Shown here one piece after another: positions 10,607 to 17,960 of a DNA stretch of 57,059 bases (its first letter is position 1; each line of letters begins with the position of its first letter). The translations under genes were made by a program, and so were the position numbers. Under the pieces are notes generated by a model. It had not been told where the DNA came from and did not search any database. It was given only the letters and a program-made list of their open reading frames with translations. The DNA is from Roseomonas acroporae (lineage in GTDB: Bacteria > Pseudomonadota > Alphaproteobacteria > Acetobacterales > Acetobacteraceae), in assembly GCF_023223525.1 (NCBI RefSeq), contig NZ_JALPRX010000097.1, positions 1 to 57,059 on the forward strand. Reading direction: 5' to 3'.

Positions 10607-10684
10607 TCAGTCCTCGGCGGTGGCGTAGCAGTTGATCTCCATGGCCATGGAGATCTCGATCACGCGGGGGGTGGTCCAGGCCAT
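10607..10684 (-). CDS. pqqA: PQQ precursor peptide PqqA (25 residues)
   Basis: Tiny gene for the ribosomal precursor of PQQ. The peptide begins [12 protein letters not shown] and carries Glu16 and Tyr20 in EINCY, exactly the Glu-x3-Tyr pair that PqqE joins. A ribosome site GAGGGAGAG precedes the ATG by about 6 bases. The Trp-Thr-Pro start resembles alphaproteobacterial PqqA. It is the first gene of the pqqA-B-E cluster. Identification rests on the Glu/Tyr spacing, the length and the position directly upstream of pqqB; little else could produce this combination. Confidence 0.93.
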   Translation of the reverse strand: MAWTTPRVIEISMAMEINCYATAED

Positions 10685-10759
10685 CTGCGCTCTCCCTCGG
10701 TCTGCGCTGCGGGCTTGCGGGCCCGTCGTACCGGGCGCGGGGCCCGGCAGCGGCGATGC

Positions 10760-10866
10760 TAGAGCATTTTCAGGCCGGGTGTACTCACCCAGCGACCCGG
10801 GAAATGCGAAAACCCGACAGGCTGGAGCCGTTCCGGCCTGATACGGTCAGGCCGGAACGGCTCCAG
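10760..10866 (+). repeat. Family A double-hairpin repeat, copy A1
   Basis: Full-length copy. It starts TAGAGCATTTTC and ends GGCTCCAG. Hairpin 1 has an outer arm GCATTTTC/GGGAAATGC and an inner stem around TACT (CCGGGTG/CACCCAG). Hairpin 2 is a perfect 17-bp stem GAGCCGTTCCGGCCTGA/TCAGGCCGGAACGGCTC with a five-base loop. Flanking genes (SYLF upstream, pqqA downstream) run on the minus strand, so in the transcript direction the long hairpin comes first and is followed by a less T-rich run than in A2/A3. Lies 75 bases before the pqqA start. Confidence 0.85.
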
Positions 10867-10908
10867 AGCGGATCGCGGCGGGCGGACACGCCCGAAGGCG
10901 TGAAGCCG
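10865..10908 (-). repeat. Family B repeat fragment fused to copy A1
   Basis: Immediately after A1 the sequence AGAGCGGATCGCGGCGGGCG continues to ACGCCCGAAGGCGTGAAGCC, which is the stop-proximal third of family B in inverted orientation compared with the copies at 21438 and 51986. The rest of B is missing. The join to A1 is seamless (CTCCAG-AGCGGATC), so this is either a composite element or an insertion at the edge of A1. Confidence 0.6.
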
Positions 10909-11186
10909 CCCCGAAAACGGCGAGCGGCGGCGAAGCGGGCCTGCCGGCCGGAGCGCGGTTCGCCGCAGGGCACGAGCACGGCGGGCGGAACGCCGCGATG
11001 CCGTGGATCGGCCGGCAGGCGGCGGACGGCCTGCCGCCGCGAGGCCACGGTGCCGATGGCCGCGATGGCCGGCGGTCGCGATGGCCGATGGCGGTGATCG
11101 CCGATGGTGGTGATGGTGGAGGCCGTGGCGGCCGGGGGGGCGGCCGGGGGCACGGCGGCTGGCCGCCGCCCCGGGGCCGCCGCCGT
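10909..11186. other. Non-coding GC-rich spacer with GATGGC simple repeats
   Basis: No supportable gene. From about 11056 to 11135 the sequence is built from GATGGC/GATGGTG-like hexamers and related units, a degenerate microsatellite close to the end of the SYLF gene. Confidence 0.5.
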
Positions 11187-12002
11187 TCAGCGCGGCGGCG
11201 GCAGCGATTCGCGGCTCACCGTGCCGCCCGGCGCCGCGCCCCCGTAGGCGGGGCCGGCGCCGTAGCCGCCCGGCGCGCCGCCGGCGACGGGCGGCGGCAG
11301 CAGCGGCCGCGCCTCGGCCGCCGCCTGGCGGCTGCCGTAGCGGGTCAGCACGGCGCGCAGCGGGTCGGCGCCCGGGTTGTGCGCCTCCATCCCGATCACG
11401 ATCTGCTGCGGCCCCACCTCCTTGCCGTAGTAGGCGCGGTTCCAGCTGGAGCGCGAGCTGAGGATCGAGCCGGAGAGCGACAGCGAGGCGAACAGCCCGC
11501 GCGAGCGCGCATAGGCCAGGATGTCGGCGCCGATGGCCGCCGTGGTGGCGCCCTGCACGCTGCCGCCCAGCGTGGCCACGGCGATCGAGGCGTCGCCGCC
11601 GATCTTGAACTGGCTGTCCATGACCGCGCGCAGGCCGCGCTCGGTCATGATCAGCATCATCAGCTCCATCTCCTGGATGCCGGCGGTCAGGCCGATGCTG
11701 GCCGAGCCCATGGTGTAGAAGGCGGGCGAGGACCAGGAGCCGTTGGCGTCGCGCGCCAGCAGCGCGCAGTCGCCGCCCTCGCCGCCGAAGATGAAGCCGG
11801 CGCGGAAGATGCGCGGGCAGACCATCACGGCGCGGGCGCGGCGCAGCGTGTCGGCGGCGTTGGCGGCGTCGTTGCCGTAGCCGAGCATCTCCTGCACGGC
11901 CAGCGTGGCGCGGTCCACCAGCGCCTGCTGCTCGCCCTGCGCCAGTGCCGGACCGGACAGGGCGCAGCCGAAGGCCAGAACCATGAGACCGCGTGCAAGC
12001 AT
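11187..12002 (-). CDS. Secreted lipid-binding SYLF (Ysc84) domain protein
   Basis: A 271-residue exported protein. The ATG at 12000-12002 begins a clear signal peptide (MLARGLMVLAFGCALSGPALA, cleaved before QG); an upstream in-frame TTG would spoil it. The SYLF/Ysc84 domain fills residues about 30-225, with AVMVCPRIFRAGFIFGGEGG, the FYTMGSASIGLTAGIQ core and ADILAYARSRGLFA. The domain binds phosphoinositides in eukaryotes; in bacteria its ligand is unknown but it is usually periplasmic or surface-linked. The last 45 residues are Pro/Gly-rich and disordered. It stands alone; downstream lies repeat A1. Confidence 0.9.
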   Translation of the reverse strand: MLARGLMVLAFGCALSGPALAQGEQQALVDRATLAVQEMLGYGNDAANAADTLRRARAVMVCPRIFRAGFIFGGEGGDCALLARDANGSWSSPAFYTMGSASIGLTAGIQEMELMMLIMTERGLRAVMDSQFKIGGDASIAVATLGGSVQGATTAAIGADILAYARSRGLFASLSLSGSILSSRSSWNRAYYGKEVGPQQIVIGMEAHNPGADPLRAVLTRYGSRQAAAEARPLLPPPVAGGAPGGYGAGPAYGGAAPGGTVSRESLPPPR

Positions 12003-12104
12003 TGCCGCCCAACCCCCCTGAGTCGATTGAAGATTACGGGCAATCAAGAACGCTGTCCAAGCTTTCGGTACGGCGGGCGGCGCGCCGTCCGCCGACCGGC
12101 CGGC

Positions 12105-12764
12105 TCACGCCGTCGCGGGATGGGGCGCCGGCAGCGCGAAGGGCTCCTCGTTCACCGCCGCGACGCGCCAGTCCCGGCCGTGCCTTTCCAGGCGGGTGAC
12201 CGACAGGTTGAGGATCGAGAAGGTCAGCGCCTGATGGGCCGTCAGCCCCAGCGCATGGGCGAGCGAGGCGCGGATCGAGCCGCCATGCGCCACCACCACG
12301 ACGTCGCCGCCGGCATGCTCGGCCGCGAGGCGGTCCAGCACCGGGCCGACGCGCCCGACCACGTCGCCGAAGGATTCGCCGCCCGGCGGGCGCTCCTCGC
12401 CGGCATGCGGCCAGAAGGGGTGCGGCGGGTGCAGCAGCCGCTCGGCCACCACCTCGTGCGGCAGCCCCTGCCATTCGCCCAGGTGCTGCTCGACGAGGTC
12501 GGCCTCCTCGGCCAGCGGCGTCTCCGGGTAGCCGGCGGCGAAGATGGCGGCGGCGGTGGCGCGGGTGCGCGAGAGCGTGGTGCAGACCCAGCGCGCGGGC
12601 CGCGGCAGGCGGGCGGCGAGCCAGCGGTAGGAGGCCGCCTCCGCCGCCAGGGCGAGCCGGCAGAGCGGCACGTCCAGGCAGCCGTACAGCGTGGCGCGCG
12701 CGCCGGGTTCCACCAGCGCGTGGCGGACGAGGAAGAGCCGGGTGACGTTCGGATCGGTCTGCAC
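12105..12764 (-). CDS. Histidine phosphatase family protein (phosphoglycerate-mutase-like)
   Basis: A 219-residue enzyme of branch 1 of the histidine phosphatase superfamily. The phospho-accepting His is in LVRHALVEPG (His15), with Ala in place of the Gly of the usual RHG. The second catalytic His is in VVVAHGGSIRA near residue 155, and QHLGEWQGLP supplies the conserved Glu. The start is GTG (12762-12764), read from the position of the RHA motif. The substrate cannot be told from sequence; CobC-like alpha-ribazole phosphatase and broad phosphomonoesterase are both possible. Copy A2 begins 11 bases upstream of the start codon. Confidence 0.85.
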   Translation of the reverse strand: MQTDPNVTRLFLVRHALVEPGARATLYGCLDVPLCRLALAAEAASYRWLAARLPRPARWVCTTLSRTRATAAAIFAAGYPETPLAEEADLVEQHLGEWQGLPHEVVAERLLHPPHPFWPHAGEERPPGGESFGDVVGRVGPVLDRLAAEHAGGDVVVVAHGGSIRASLAHALGLTAHQALTFSILNLSVTRLERHGRDWRVAAVNEEPFALPAPHPATA

Positions 12765-12775
12765 GGGAGAGGATC

Positions 12776-12882
12776 TAGAGCATTTTCAAGCCGGGTGTAC
12801 TCACCGGGCGGCTCGGAAAATGCGAAAACCCAAAAGCCTGGAGCCGTTCCGGCCTGATACGGTCAGGCCGGAACGGCTCCAG
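12776..12882 (+). repeat. Family A double-hairpin repeat, copy A2
   Basis: Full-length, about 107 bases. The outer arms of hairpin 1, GCATTTTC/GAAAATGC, are perfectly complementary; the inner stem is CCGGGTG-TACT-CACCGGG. Hairpin 2 is identical to that of A1 (17-bp stem, loop TACGG). In the direction of the flanking minus-strand genes, hairpin 2 is followed by AGGCTTTTGGGTTTTCGC, a T-rich run typical of terminators, then hairpin 1, then the phosphatase start 11 bases on. Confidence 0.88.
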
Positions 12883-12950
12883 GCGGTCCGGCATCCGCGA
12901 TCCATGGCCGTGGCCGTGGCCGCAGCCGTGCCATTCGCCGGCCGCGCCGG

Positions 12951-13012
12951 CTCATTGTCTTCCGGGCGGCTCCACGCCTCCGGCCGTCGCCGCCCTCCGG
13001 CGATCCGCTCTA
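12951..13012 (-). repeat. Family B repeat, partial copy B4 at the ABC permease stop
   Basis: Aligns with the second half of family B at equal spacing: CTCATTGT, then CACGCC, then CCGGCGATCCGCTCTA. Arm changes are paired (GGCGGC/GCCGCC where other copies have GCGGA/TCCGC). The final CTA is the TAG stop codon of the permease gene read on the minus strand. The first half, including the long GCGAACCGC palindrome, has been lost or has diverged into GGCCGTGGCCGTGGCC repeats. Confidence 0.65.
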
Positions 13013-13984
13013 TTCGCCGATGCTCAGCAGCGCGCCCTGCTCCCGCGCGCGGCGGAACTGCCACAGGAAGGCGGCGACGGCCAGCGACAGCCAGAACGCG
13101 TCCAGCCCGAAGGCCCAGCCCAGCTCCGCCCACGCCACCCGCCCGTGCAGCAGCGCCGCGCGCATGCCCTCGAACACGTGCGCGGCGGGCAGGGCCAGGG
13201 CGATCGGCCGGATCCAGTCCGGCAATACGGCGACGGGGTAGAACACGGCCGAGAAGGGCGTCAGCCCCATCAGCACCGACCAGGCCAGCGCCTCCGCTCC
13301 CGCGCCGTGGCGCAGCACCATGGCGGTGACGCCGAGCGCCACCGCCCAGCCCATCACCAGCAGCGCCGCGACGAAGGCCACCAGCATCGGCCCCATGGCG
13401 AAGAGGTCGAATCCGTAGAGCAGGAAGGCGAGCAGCGCCGCCGGCAGCACGCCGGCCAGCATGCGCAGCACGCTCATCGCCATCAGCGCCGCCAGCAGCT
13501 CGCGCGGGCGCAGCGGCGCGACCAGGAGCTGGCCGAGGTTGCGGCTCCACACCTCCTCCAGGAAGGAGATGGAGAAGCCCATCTGCGCCCGCAGCGCCAC
13601 CTCCCACAGCAGCACGCCGCCGAGCAGCGTGCCGGCCGCGACCGAGGCGAGGTTCTGCTGCACCCCGGCGAGGTAGGCGGTGACGAAGCCCCAGACCAGC
13701 ATCTGCAGCAGCGGCCAGTAGGCCAGCTCCAGCAGGCGCGGCCAGGAGCGGCGGAACAGGGCGAGGTGGCGGTACATCAGCCCCCAGACCCGCCGCAGCG
13801 CGGCACGGGCGCCACCGTGGCGTGGTGCGGGGGAAGGCTCGCGCGGCGCCGCGGCCTGCCGCGGCGGGGCGGATCGCTCGCGGCGCGCGCAGCCGTCCCG
13901 CGGCGGGGCGGCGGGACCGCCCGCCGTTCCGGCGGACGGGCGCGGCGGCGGGGAGGGCGGGGCGTCGCCCGGCGCGCCGCTCAT
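13010..13984 (-). CDS. ABC-2 type transporter permease
   Basis: Membrane subunit of an ABC exporter, 324 residues. Residues 1-60 are a Pro/Ala/Arg-rich cytoplasmic tail; six hydrophobic segments follow (first near LLELAYWPLLQMLVWGF, last near LDAFWLSLAVAAFLWQF). Motifs WSRNLGQLLVAPLRPRELL and LTPFSAVFYPVAVLPDWIRP are those of NodJ/DrrB/CcmB-like ABC-2 permeases. The ATG overlaps the stop of the ATPase gene (ATGA). Substrate unknown; drugs, polysaccharide precursors or lipids are transported by relatives. Its TAG stop coincides with the end of repeat B4. Confidence 0.88.
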   Translation of the reverse strand: MSGAPGDAPPSPPPRPSAGTAGGPAAPPRDGCARRERSAPPRQAAAPREPSPAPRHGGARAALRRVWGLMYRHLALFRRSWPRLLELAYWPLLQMLVWGFVTAYLAGVQQNLASVAAGTLLGGVLLWEVALRAQMGFSISFLEEVWSRNLGQLLVAPLRPRELLAALMAMSVLRMLAGVLPAALLAFLLYGFDLFAMGPMLVAFVAALLVMGWAVALGVTAMVLRHGAGAEALAWSVLMGLTPFSAVFYPVAVLPDWIRPIALALPAAHVFEGMRAALLHGRVAWAELGWAFGLDAFWLSLAVAAFLWQFRRAREQGALLSIGE

Positions 13985-14745
13985 GCCGATCCCCCGGCCA
14001 TGGCCGCGCCGGCCCGGCCGCGGTTGCGGGCGATGTCGAGGAAGACCTGCTCGAGATCGTCGCGGCCGTACCGTTCCAGCAGCGCCCGCGGGCTGCCCCG
14101 GTCGACGGCGCGGCCTTCCTTGAGCATCAGCACCTCGGTGCAGAGCCGCTCGACCTCGGCCATGTTGTGCGAGGCGAGCAGGATGGCGCAGCCGCTCTCG
14201 GCCCGGTAGCGCTCCAGCCAGCCGCGCACCCAGTCCGCCGTGTCCGGGTCGAGGCTGGCGGTCGGCTCGTCGAGCAGCAGCACCTCGGGGCGGTTGATCA
14301 GCGCCTTAGCCAGCGCGACGCGCGTCTTCTGCCCGGCCGAGAGCATCCCGGCGGGGCGGTCGAGCAGGTCGGTCAATTGCAGCTCCCCGGCCAGGCGCGC
14401 GATCCGCGCCTCGGCCCGCGGCACGTCGTAGAGATGCGCGTAGACGCGCAGGTTCTCGGCCACCGAGAGCCGGCCGGGCAGGGCGACGTAGGGCGAGGAG
14501 AAGTTCATCCGCGCCAGCGCCGCGAAGCGGTCGCGCGCCATGTCGTGGCCGAGCACGGCGGCGCGCCCGGCGCTCGGCAGCAGCAGGCCGAGCAGCATGG
14601 CGATGGTGGTGGTCTTGCCGGCGCCGTTGCCGCCGAGCAGGCCCCAGGTGGCGCCGCGCGGCAGGCTGAAGGAGAGGGAATCCACCGCCAGCGTGTCGCC
14701 GTACCGCTTGGTCAGGGATTCGGCCAGGATGGCAGGCGCGGTCAT
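13981..14745 (-). CDS. ABC-2 type transporter ATP-binding protein
   Basis: ATPase of 254 residues, first gene of a two-gene exporter. Walker A GGNGAGKTTT, Q-loop region, signature LSAGQKTRVALAKAL, Walker B VLLLDEPTASLDPD and the H-loop His in LASHNMAEV are intact. The C-terminal YGRDDLEQVFLDIAR is characteristic of ATPases that pair with ABC-2 permeases. ATG at 14743-14745 is chosen; another ATG 18 bases upstream (14763) lies inside repeat A7 and would add six residues. Couples to the permease through an ATGA overlap. Confidence 0.92.
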   Translation of the reverse strand: MTAPAILAESLTKRYGDTLAVDSLSFSLPRGATWGLLGGNGAGKTTTIAMLLGLLLPSAGRAAVLGHDMARDRFAALARMNFSSPYVALPGRLSVAENLRVYAHLYDVPRAEARIARLAGELQLTDLLDRPAGMLSAGQKTRVALAKALINRPEVLLLDEPTASLDPDTADWVRGWLERYRAESGCAILLASHNMAEVERLCTEVLMLKEGRAVDRGSPRALLERYGRDDLEQVFLDIARNRGRAGAAMAGGSA

Positions 14746-14756
14746 CCGGCGTGCAT

Positions 14757-14800
14757 AGAGCATTTCCGGGCGTCGGCCGCACGTTTCGTGCGGCCTCGGC
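14757..14800 (+). repeat. Family A repeat, truncated copy A7
   Basis: Only the gene-proximal head remains: TAGAGCATTTCC followed by a different but perfect inner stem GGCCGCACG-TTT-CGTGCGGCC (14775-14795). The right outer arm and hairpin 2 are missing. Orientation relative to the minus-strand genes is the same as in A1-A3. It begins 11 bases upstream of the ABC ATPase start, the same distance as in A2. Confidence 0.55.
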
Positions 14801-14933
14801 CTGCCGCCGGCCGCTCCGGAGGTCGCGCCCGCGGCGCGCCGCAGCCCGGCCGGGGCCGTCGTTCGCCGCGGGCCCGCGGGCCCGGTGCGGATCGCCGCCG
14901 GGCGCCGGTGGCCCGCCCAGGCCGGCGACCCGT

Positions 14934-16208
14934 TCAGGCCGGGATGCGCCGCATCTCGATCACGCGGCCCTGGAACAGCCGCAGCCCGGCCTCCCAGCCC
15001 CAGCCGATCGCGGCCGGCTGGTCGGCGCCGGCGAGCACGATGGCATCCGGGTCTTCCGGCAGCCGCGCCCGCAGCCGCGCCACCGCCCCGGCATCGAGTG
15101 AGGCCAGCGCGCCGCTCCAGCGGAGCTGCACCAGGTCGACGCCGAGCCGCGACGGCGGCAGAAGCGGCAGCGTTCCGGCAGCGGCATCGTCCAGGGCGAG
15201 GCGATAGCCGCGCGTGCGGGCAAGCTCGCCGGCCAGGGCGAAGCCGTCCGGATCGGCCAGGATGTCCTCGGCCGCGAAGCCCAGGGTGAACCCGGCGCGT
15301 TCCGCCGGGGTCAGCATCCCGTCGAGTCGCAGGAACGGCTCGTCGGCGAGGCTGGCGAGGCGGAGCGGCAGGTAGAGCGGCTGGCGCCGCCGCCGCGCCT
15401 CCGGCCGCAGCAGGTCGGCAAGCTGCCGCCGGTCGAGCAGCCGCAGCAGGCGGCGGCGCAGCCAGGGCGCGGCGCGCAGGTCGCAGCCCGGCGCCAGCGC
15501 GTCGCGCAGCGCCCCCAGCGCCACGCGGCGCTCCTCCCAGAGCGGCACCGGTGCGCCGCCCTCGGGATCGAGCCGGCAGACGGTCTGGCACCGCGCGAAG
15601 GCCGAGAGATCGGCCGTGGCGAGGCCGCGCTCCAGCCGCGCGAGGCCGGCCGAATCGAGCGGCGCCGGCACCGTGCCGCCGCCCGCCGCCGGGGCCACGT
15701 CGCGGATCCGGCCGGAGAGGGCCCCGGGCGGCGGCGTCCCGAAGCCCAGGCTCTCGCCCACCGCCTCCAGCAGCGCCGCCGCCTCCTGCGGCAGGCGCAG
15801 CAGCGCCACGGCCCCAGGCGGCGCATCCGGGCCGAGCAGGCCGAGCAGCGCCTCCCGCGCGGTCTCCAGCGCGGCGGCGGGCGGCGAGGCGACCGCCACC
15901 AGGTCGCCGCCGGGCAGCTCGAACAGCCGGGCGCGGGCGGTGCGCAGGGTGCTGCCCAGCGCCTCGTGCGCCAGGCGGCGGTGGTGCGGCCGGCGCAGCG
16001 CCGGATCGAGCGCGCCGAAGCGCAGGTGCAGCGCGCGCTTGTCCACGGCGGCGGCCACCGCATCCCGCACCAGCTCGGCCAGCTCCAGCGCGCCGGCCGT
16101 GGCGCGGCTCGGCGCCACGCCCCAGCGCTCCGCGCCCGGGTTGCCGGCGCTCGGGCGCACGGCCACCGGCACCAGCGTGCCGCCGCCGATCCGCGACGGG
16201 GTGCTCAC
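14934..16208 (-). CDS. Degenerate EAL-like domain protein, second of a coupled pair
   Basis: A 424-residue protein. Residues about 280-420 follow the pattern of an EAL phosphodiesterase domain but without its catalytic set: GYRLALDDAAAGTL matches the DDFGTG motif and GWGWEAGLRLFQGRVIE matches the terminal lG-QGY motif, whereas the EAL signature reads PLRLASL-like and the Lys of the active site is absent (VDLVQLRW). It should therefore not hydrolyse cyclic di-GMP; a binding or scaffold role is inferred. The start is GTG overlapping the previous gene's stop as GTGA. No membrane segment or signal peptide. Residues 1-250 match no domain I recognise. Confidence 0.6.
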   Translation of the reverse strand: MSTPSRIGGGTLVPVAVRPSAGNPGAERWGVAPSRATAGALELAELVRDAVAAAVDKRALHLRFGALDPALRRPHHRRLAHEALGSTLRTARARLFELPGGDLVAVASPPAAALETAREALLGLLGPDAPPGAVALLRLPQEAAALLEAVGESLGFGTPPPGALSGRIRDVAPAAGGGTVPAPLDSAGLARLERGLATADLSAFARCQTVCRLDPEGGAPVPLWEERRVALGALRDALAPGCDLRAAPWLRRRLLRLLDRRQLADLLRPEARRRRQPLYLPLRLASLADEPFLRLDGMLTPAERAGFTLGFAAEDILADPDGFALAGELARTRGYRLALDDAAAGTLPLLPPSRLGVDLVQLRWSGALASLDAGAVARLRARLPEDPDAIVLAGADQPAAIGWGWEAGLRLFQGRVIEMRRIPA

Positions 16209-17899
16209 GGCGCGGCTGCCTCGTCGGGGGCGGGCGCCGCGTCGGCCATGTCCGCTGCCGGGCCGGCGGTGCCGTCCGCCAGGAACGGAGTGGTCGGGGA
16301 AGGCGCGGCCGGTGGCTGGGCGGCCAGCGGTGGAACGGCCGGCGGCGGAACGGACGGTAGCGGAACGGGCGGAGGCGGGCCTGCCGGCGGCGCCGGGGAG
16401 GGCAGGGGGGAGGGCAGGAAGGCGGCGAGCAGGCCGGGCTCGCCGCAGCCGGCGCGCCCGGCGGGCGAGGCGGCGGCGGCGCGCCCGGCGCATTGCGCCA
16501 CCGTGCAACCCGACGCGCGCGGGCAGGCCGCACGCCGCGCCGCGGCGGCCAGGCGTTCCGGCTGCCGGCCCTCGAACAGCCCGATCCCGTGCTCGCGGCC
16601 CCATTCCAGCGCCACCGGGTCGTCGCAGCCCTCCAGGATCAGCCGTGCGGGATCGAGCCGGCGCAGCGCCAGGGCGGCGGGGCGGTCGGCCAGCGCCGCG
16701 GACCAGGCGAGCCGCAGCCAGTCGGCCGCGATCGACTCGGGGGCGATCAGGCGCAGCGCGGCCGCGGAAAGCCCGTGCACCGCGAGGGCCCAGCCACGCC
16801 GGGCCAGCGCGTCCCGCAGCGTCGCCAGCGCGTCCGGGTCGGCCGCCTCGGACAGCTCGACGCCGATGGCCGGCGGCAGCCCGGCCAATGCTGCCGTGCC
16901 GAGCGCTGCCGTGCCGGGCGCCGCCGCGTCCGGCCCCTCGGCGGCGAGCCGGCGTGCCTCGGCGGCCGGCAGGTCGAGCAGCGGCGTGACGCCGTCGGCG
17001 GCACCGAGCAGGGCCAGCCTTCCCGCCGGCAGCGCCAGGGCGGACGGCAGCAGCCGGGCGAGCCGCTCGCCGGCATGGCGCAGCAGCGCCGGGTCGTGCC
17101 GCAGCACCGCCAGCCGTTCCGCCAGCCGGTCGGGCTGCGGCACGAGGCGCTGCGCGGCGAGTCCGGGCGGGCCGCCGGCGAGGCGCAGCACGGCGTGGCG
17201 GCGGCAGAGGGGCGGCAGCGGCACGCGCTCCAACTCGGTGTCCAGCGCGCCGATCCGGCTCCAGGCCTCGCTCTCGCGCGGGGGGGCGATCCGGGCGGGG
17301 GATGCGGGCCGGCCGGCGGGCGGCGCCCCGGGGCGGCTGGCGGCCTCGGCGCAGGCGCGCAGCGGCGCCGCCGCGCCGGGCAGGGTCCAGAGCGTCACCA
17401 TCTCCCGCGCCGCCGCGCCGAGCAGCCGGTCGAGCAGGCCGCACAGCCGCTCGGCGACGGGGGCGGGCAGGCCGAGCAGCAGCGCCTCGCCCGCCGGCAG
17501 GTCGAAGAGTCGGCCGCCCGAGTCATCGTCCTCTCCCGCGGCGTGGTCGGGTTGCACCGACGCGCCCGCGGCCGCACCCGCGGCCGCGCCGGCGGTCGGG
17601 ATGGAGCGTGGCGGCGGGGCGGTGGGCGGCAGGCCGCGCAGGGCCGCGCCCAGCAGCAGGGCCTGGGCCATGCGCCGGTGCTGCGGCGGGGCCTCGCCCA
17701 GGCGCACCCGCAGTGCCGTCCGGCCCTCCGGCTGGCGCAGGACCTGCCGCACGGCCTCGATCAGGGTCGGGGCAGGCGCCGCCGGCGCGCCGTGCCGGGC
17801 CGGCGGGGCGGCCGGCGGCAACGCGGGCGGCCCGGCGCGGCCCCCGGCACCGGCGGCGTGGCCTGCGGGGCGGCCCGGGGGGAGGTGCGGTGCCGGCAT
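16205..17899 (-). CDS. Degenerate EAL-like protein with C-terminal Cys motif, first of a coupled pair
   Basis: A 564-residue protein without signal or membrane helices. Residues about 300-450 resemble EAL: GVELSEAADPDALATLRDAL, then RRGWALAVHGLS where DDFGTG should be, then EWGREHGIGLFEGRQPE as in the lG-QGY motif. Catalytic Glu/Asp residues are missing. It is followed by a compact cysteine cluster CPRASGCTVAQC, then about 80 Pro/Ala-rich residues. Residues 1-45 are also Pro/Ala-rich. The downstream gene overlaps by GTGA and has the same fold pattern, so the two proteins probably act together. Divergent from a phosphoesterase gene 61 bases away. No function assigned. Confidence 0.6.
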   Translation of the reverse strand: MPAPHLPPGRPAGHAAGAGGRAGPPALPPAAPPARHGAPAAPAPTLIEAVRQVLRQPEGRTALRVRLGEAPPQHRRMAQALLLGAALRGLPPTAPPPRSIPTAGAAAGAAAGASVQPDHAAGEDDDSGGRLFDLPAGEALLLGLPAPVAERLCGLLDRLLGAAAREMVTLWTLPGAAAPLRACAEAASRPGAPPAGRPASPARIAPPRESEAWSRIGALDTELERVPLPPLCRRHAVLRLAGGPPGLAAQRLVPQPDRLAERLAVLRHDPALLRHAGERLARLLPSALALPAGRLALLGAADGVTPLLDLPAAEARRLAAEGPDAAAPGTAALGTAALAGLPPAIGVELSEAADPDALATLRDALARRGWALAVHGLSAAALRLIAPESIAADWLRLAWSAALADRPAALALRRLDPARLILEGCDDPVALEWGREHGIGLFEGRQPERLAAAARRAACPRASGCTVAQCAGRAAAASPAGRAGCGEPGLLAAFLPSPLPSPAPPAGPPPPVPLPSVPPPAVPPLAAQPPAAPSPTTPFLADGTAGPAADMADAAPAPDEAAAP

Positions 17900-17960
17900 G
17901 GTTCTCCAGCCACGGGATTTGGCGGACGGCGCCGCCGCCCGGCACTACATTCACCGCCGC

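Noticed and set aside
7446-10628. A very long open frame on the plus strand across pheA and antisense to pqqE/pqqB
   Set aside because: Its product is Arg/Ala/Gly-rich without domains, whereas the other frames encode PheA, PqqE and PqqB. In DNA of this GC content stop codons are rare, so long shadow frames are expected.
10760-10866. Family A hairpins considered as a tRNA or known small RNA
   Set aside because: No anticodon arm, T-loop or CCA end; the two simple hairpins and dispersed copies fit an interspersed repeat.
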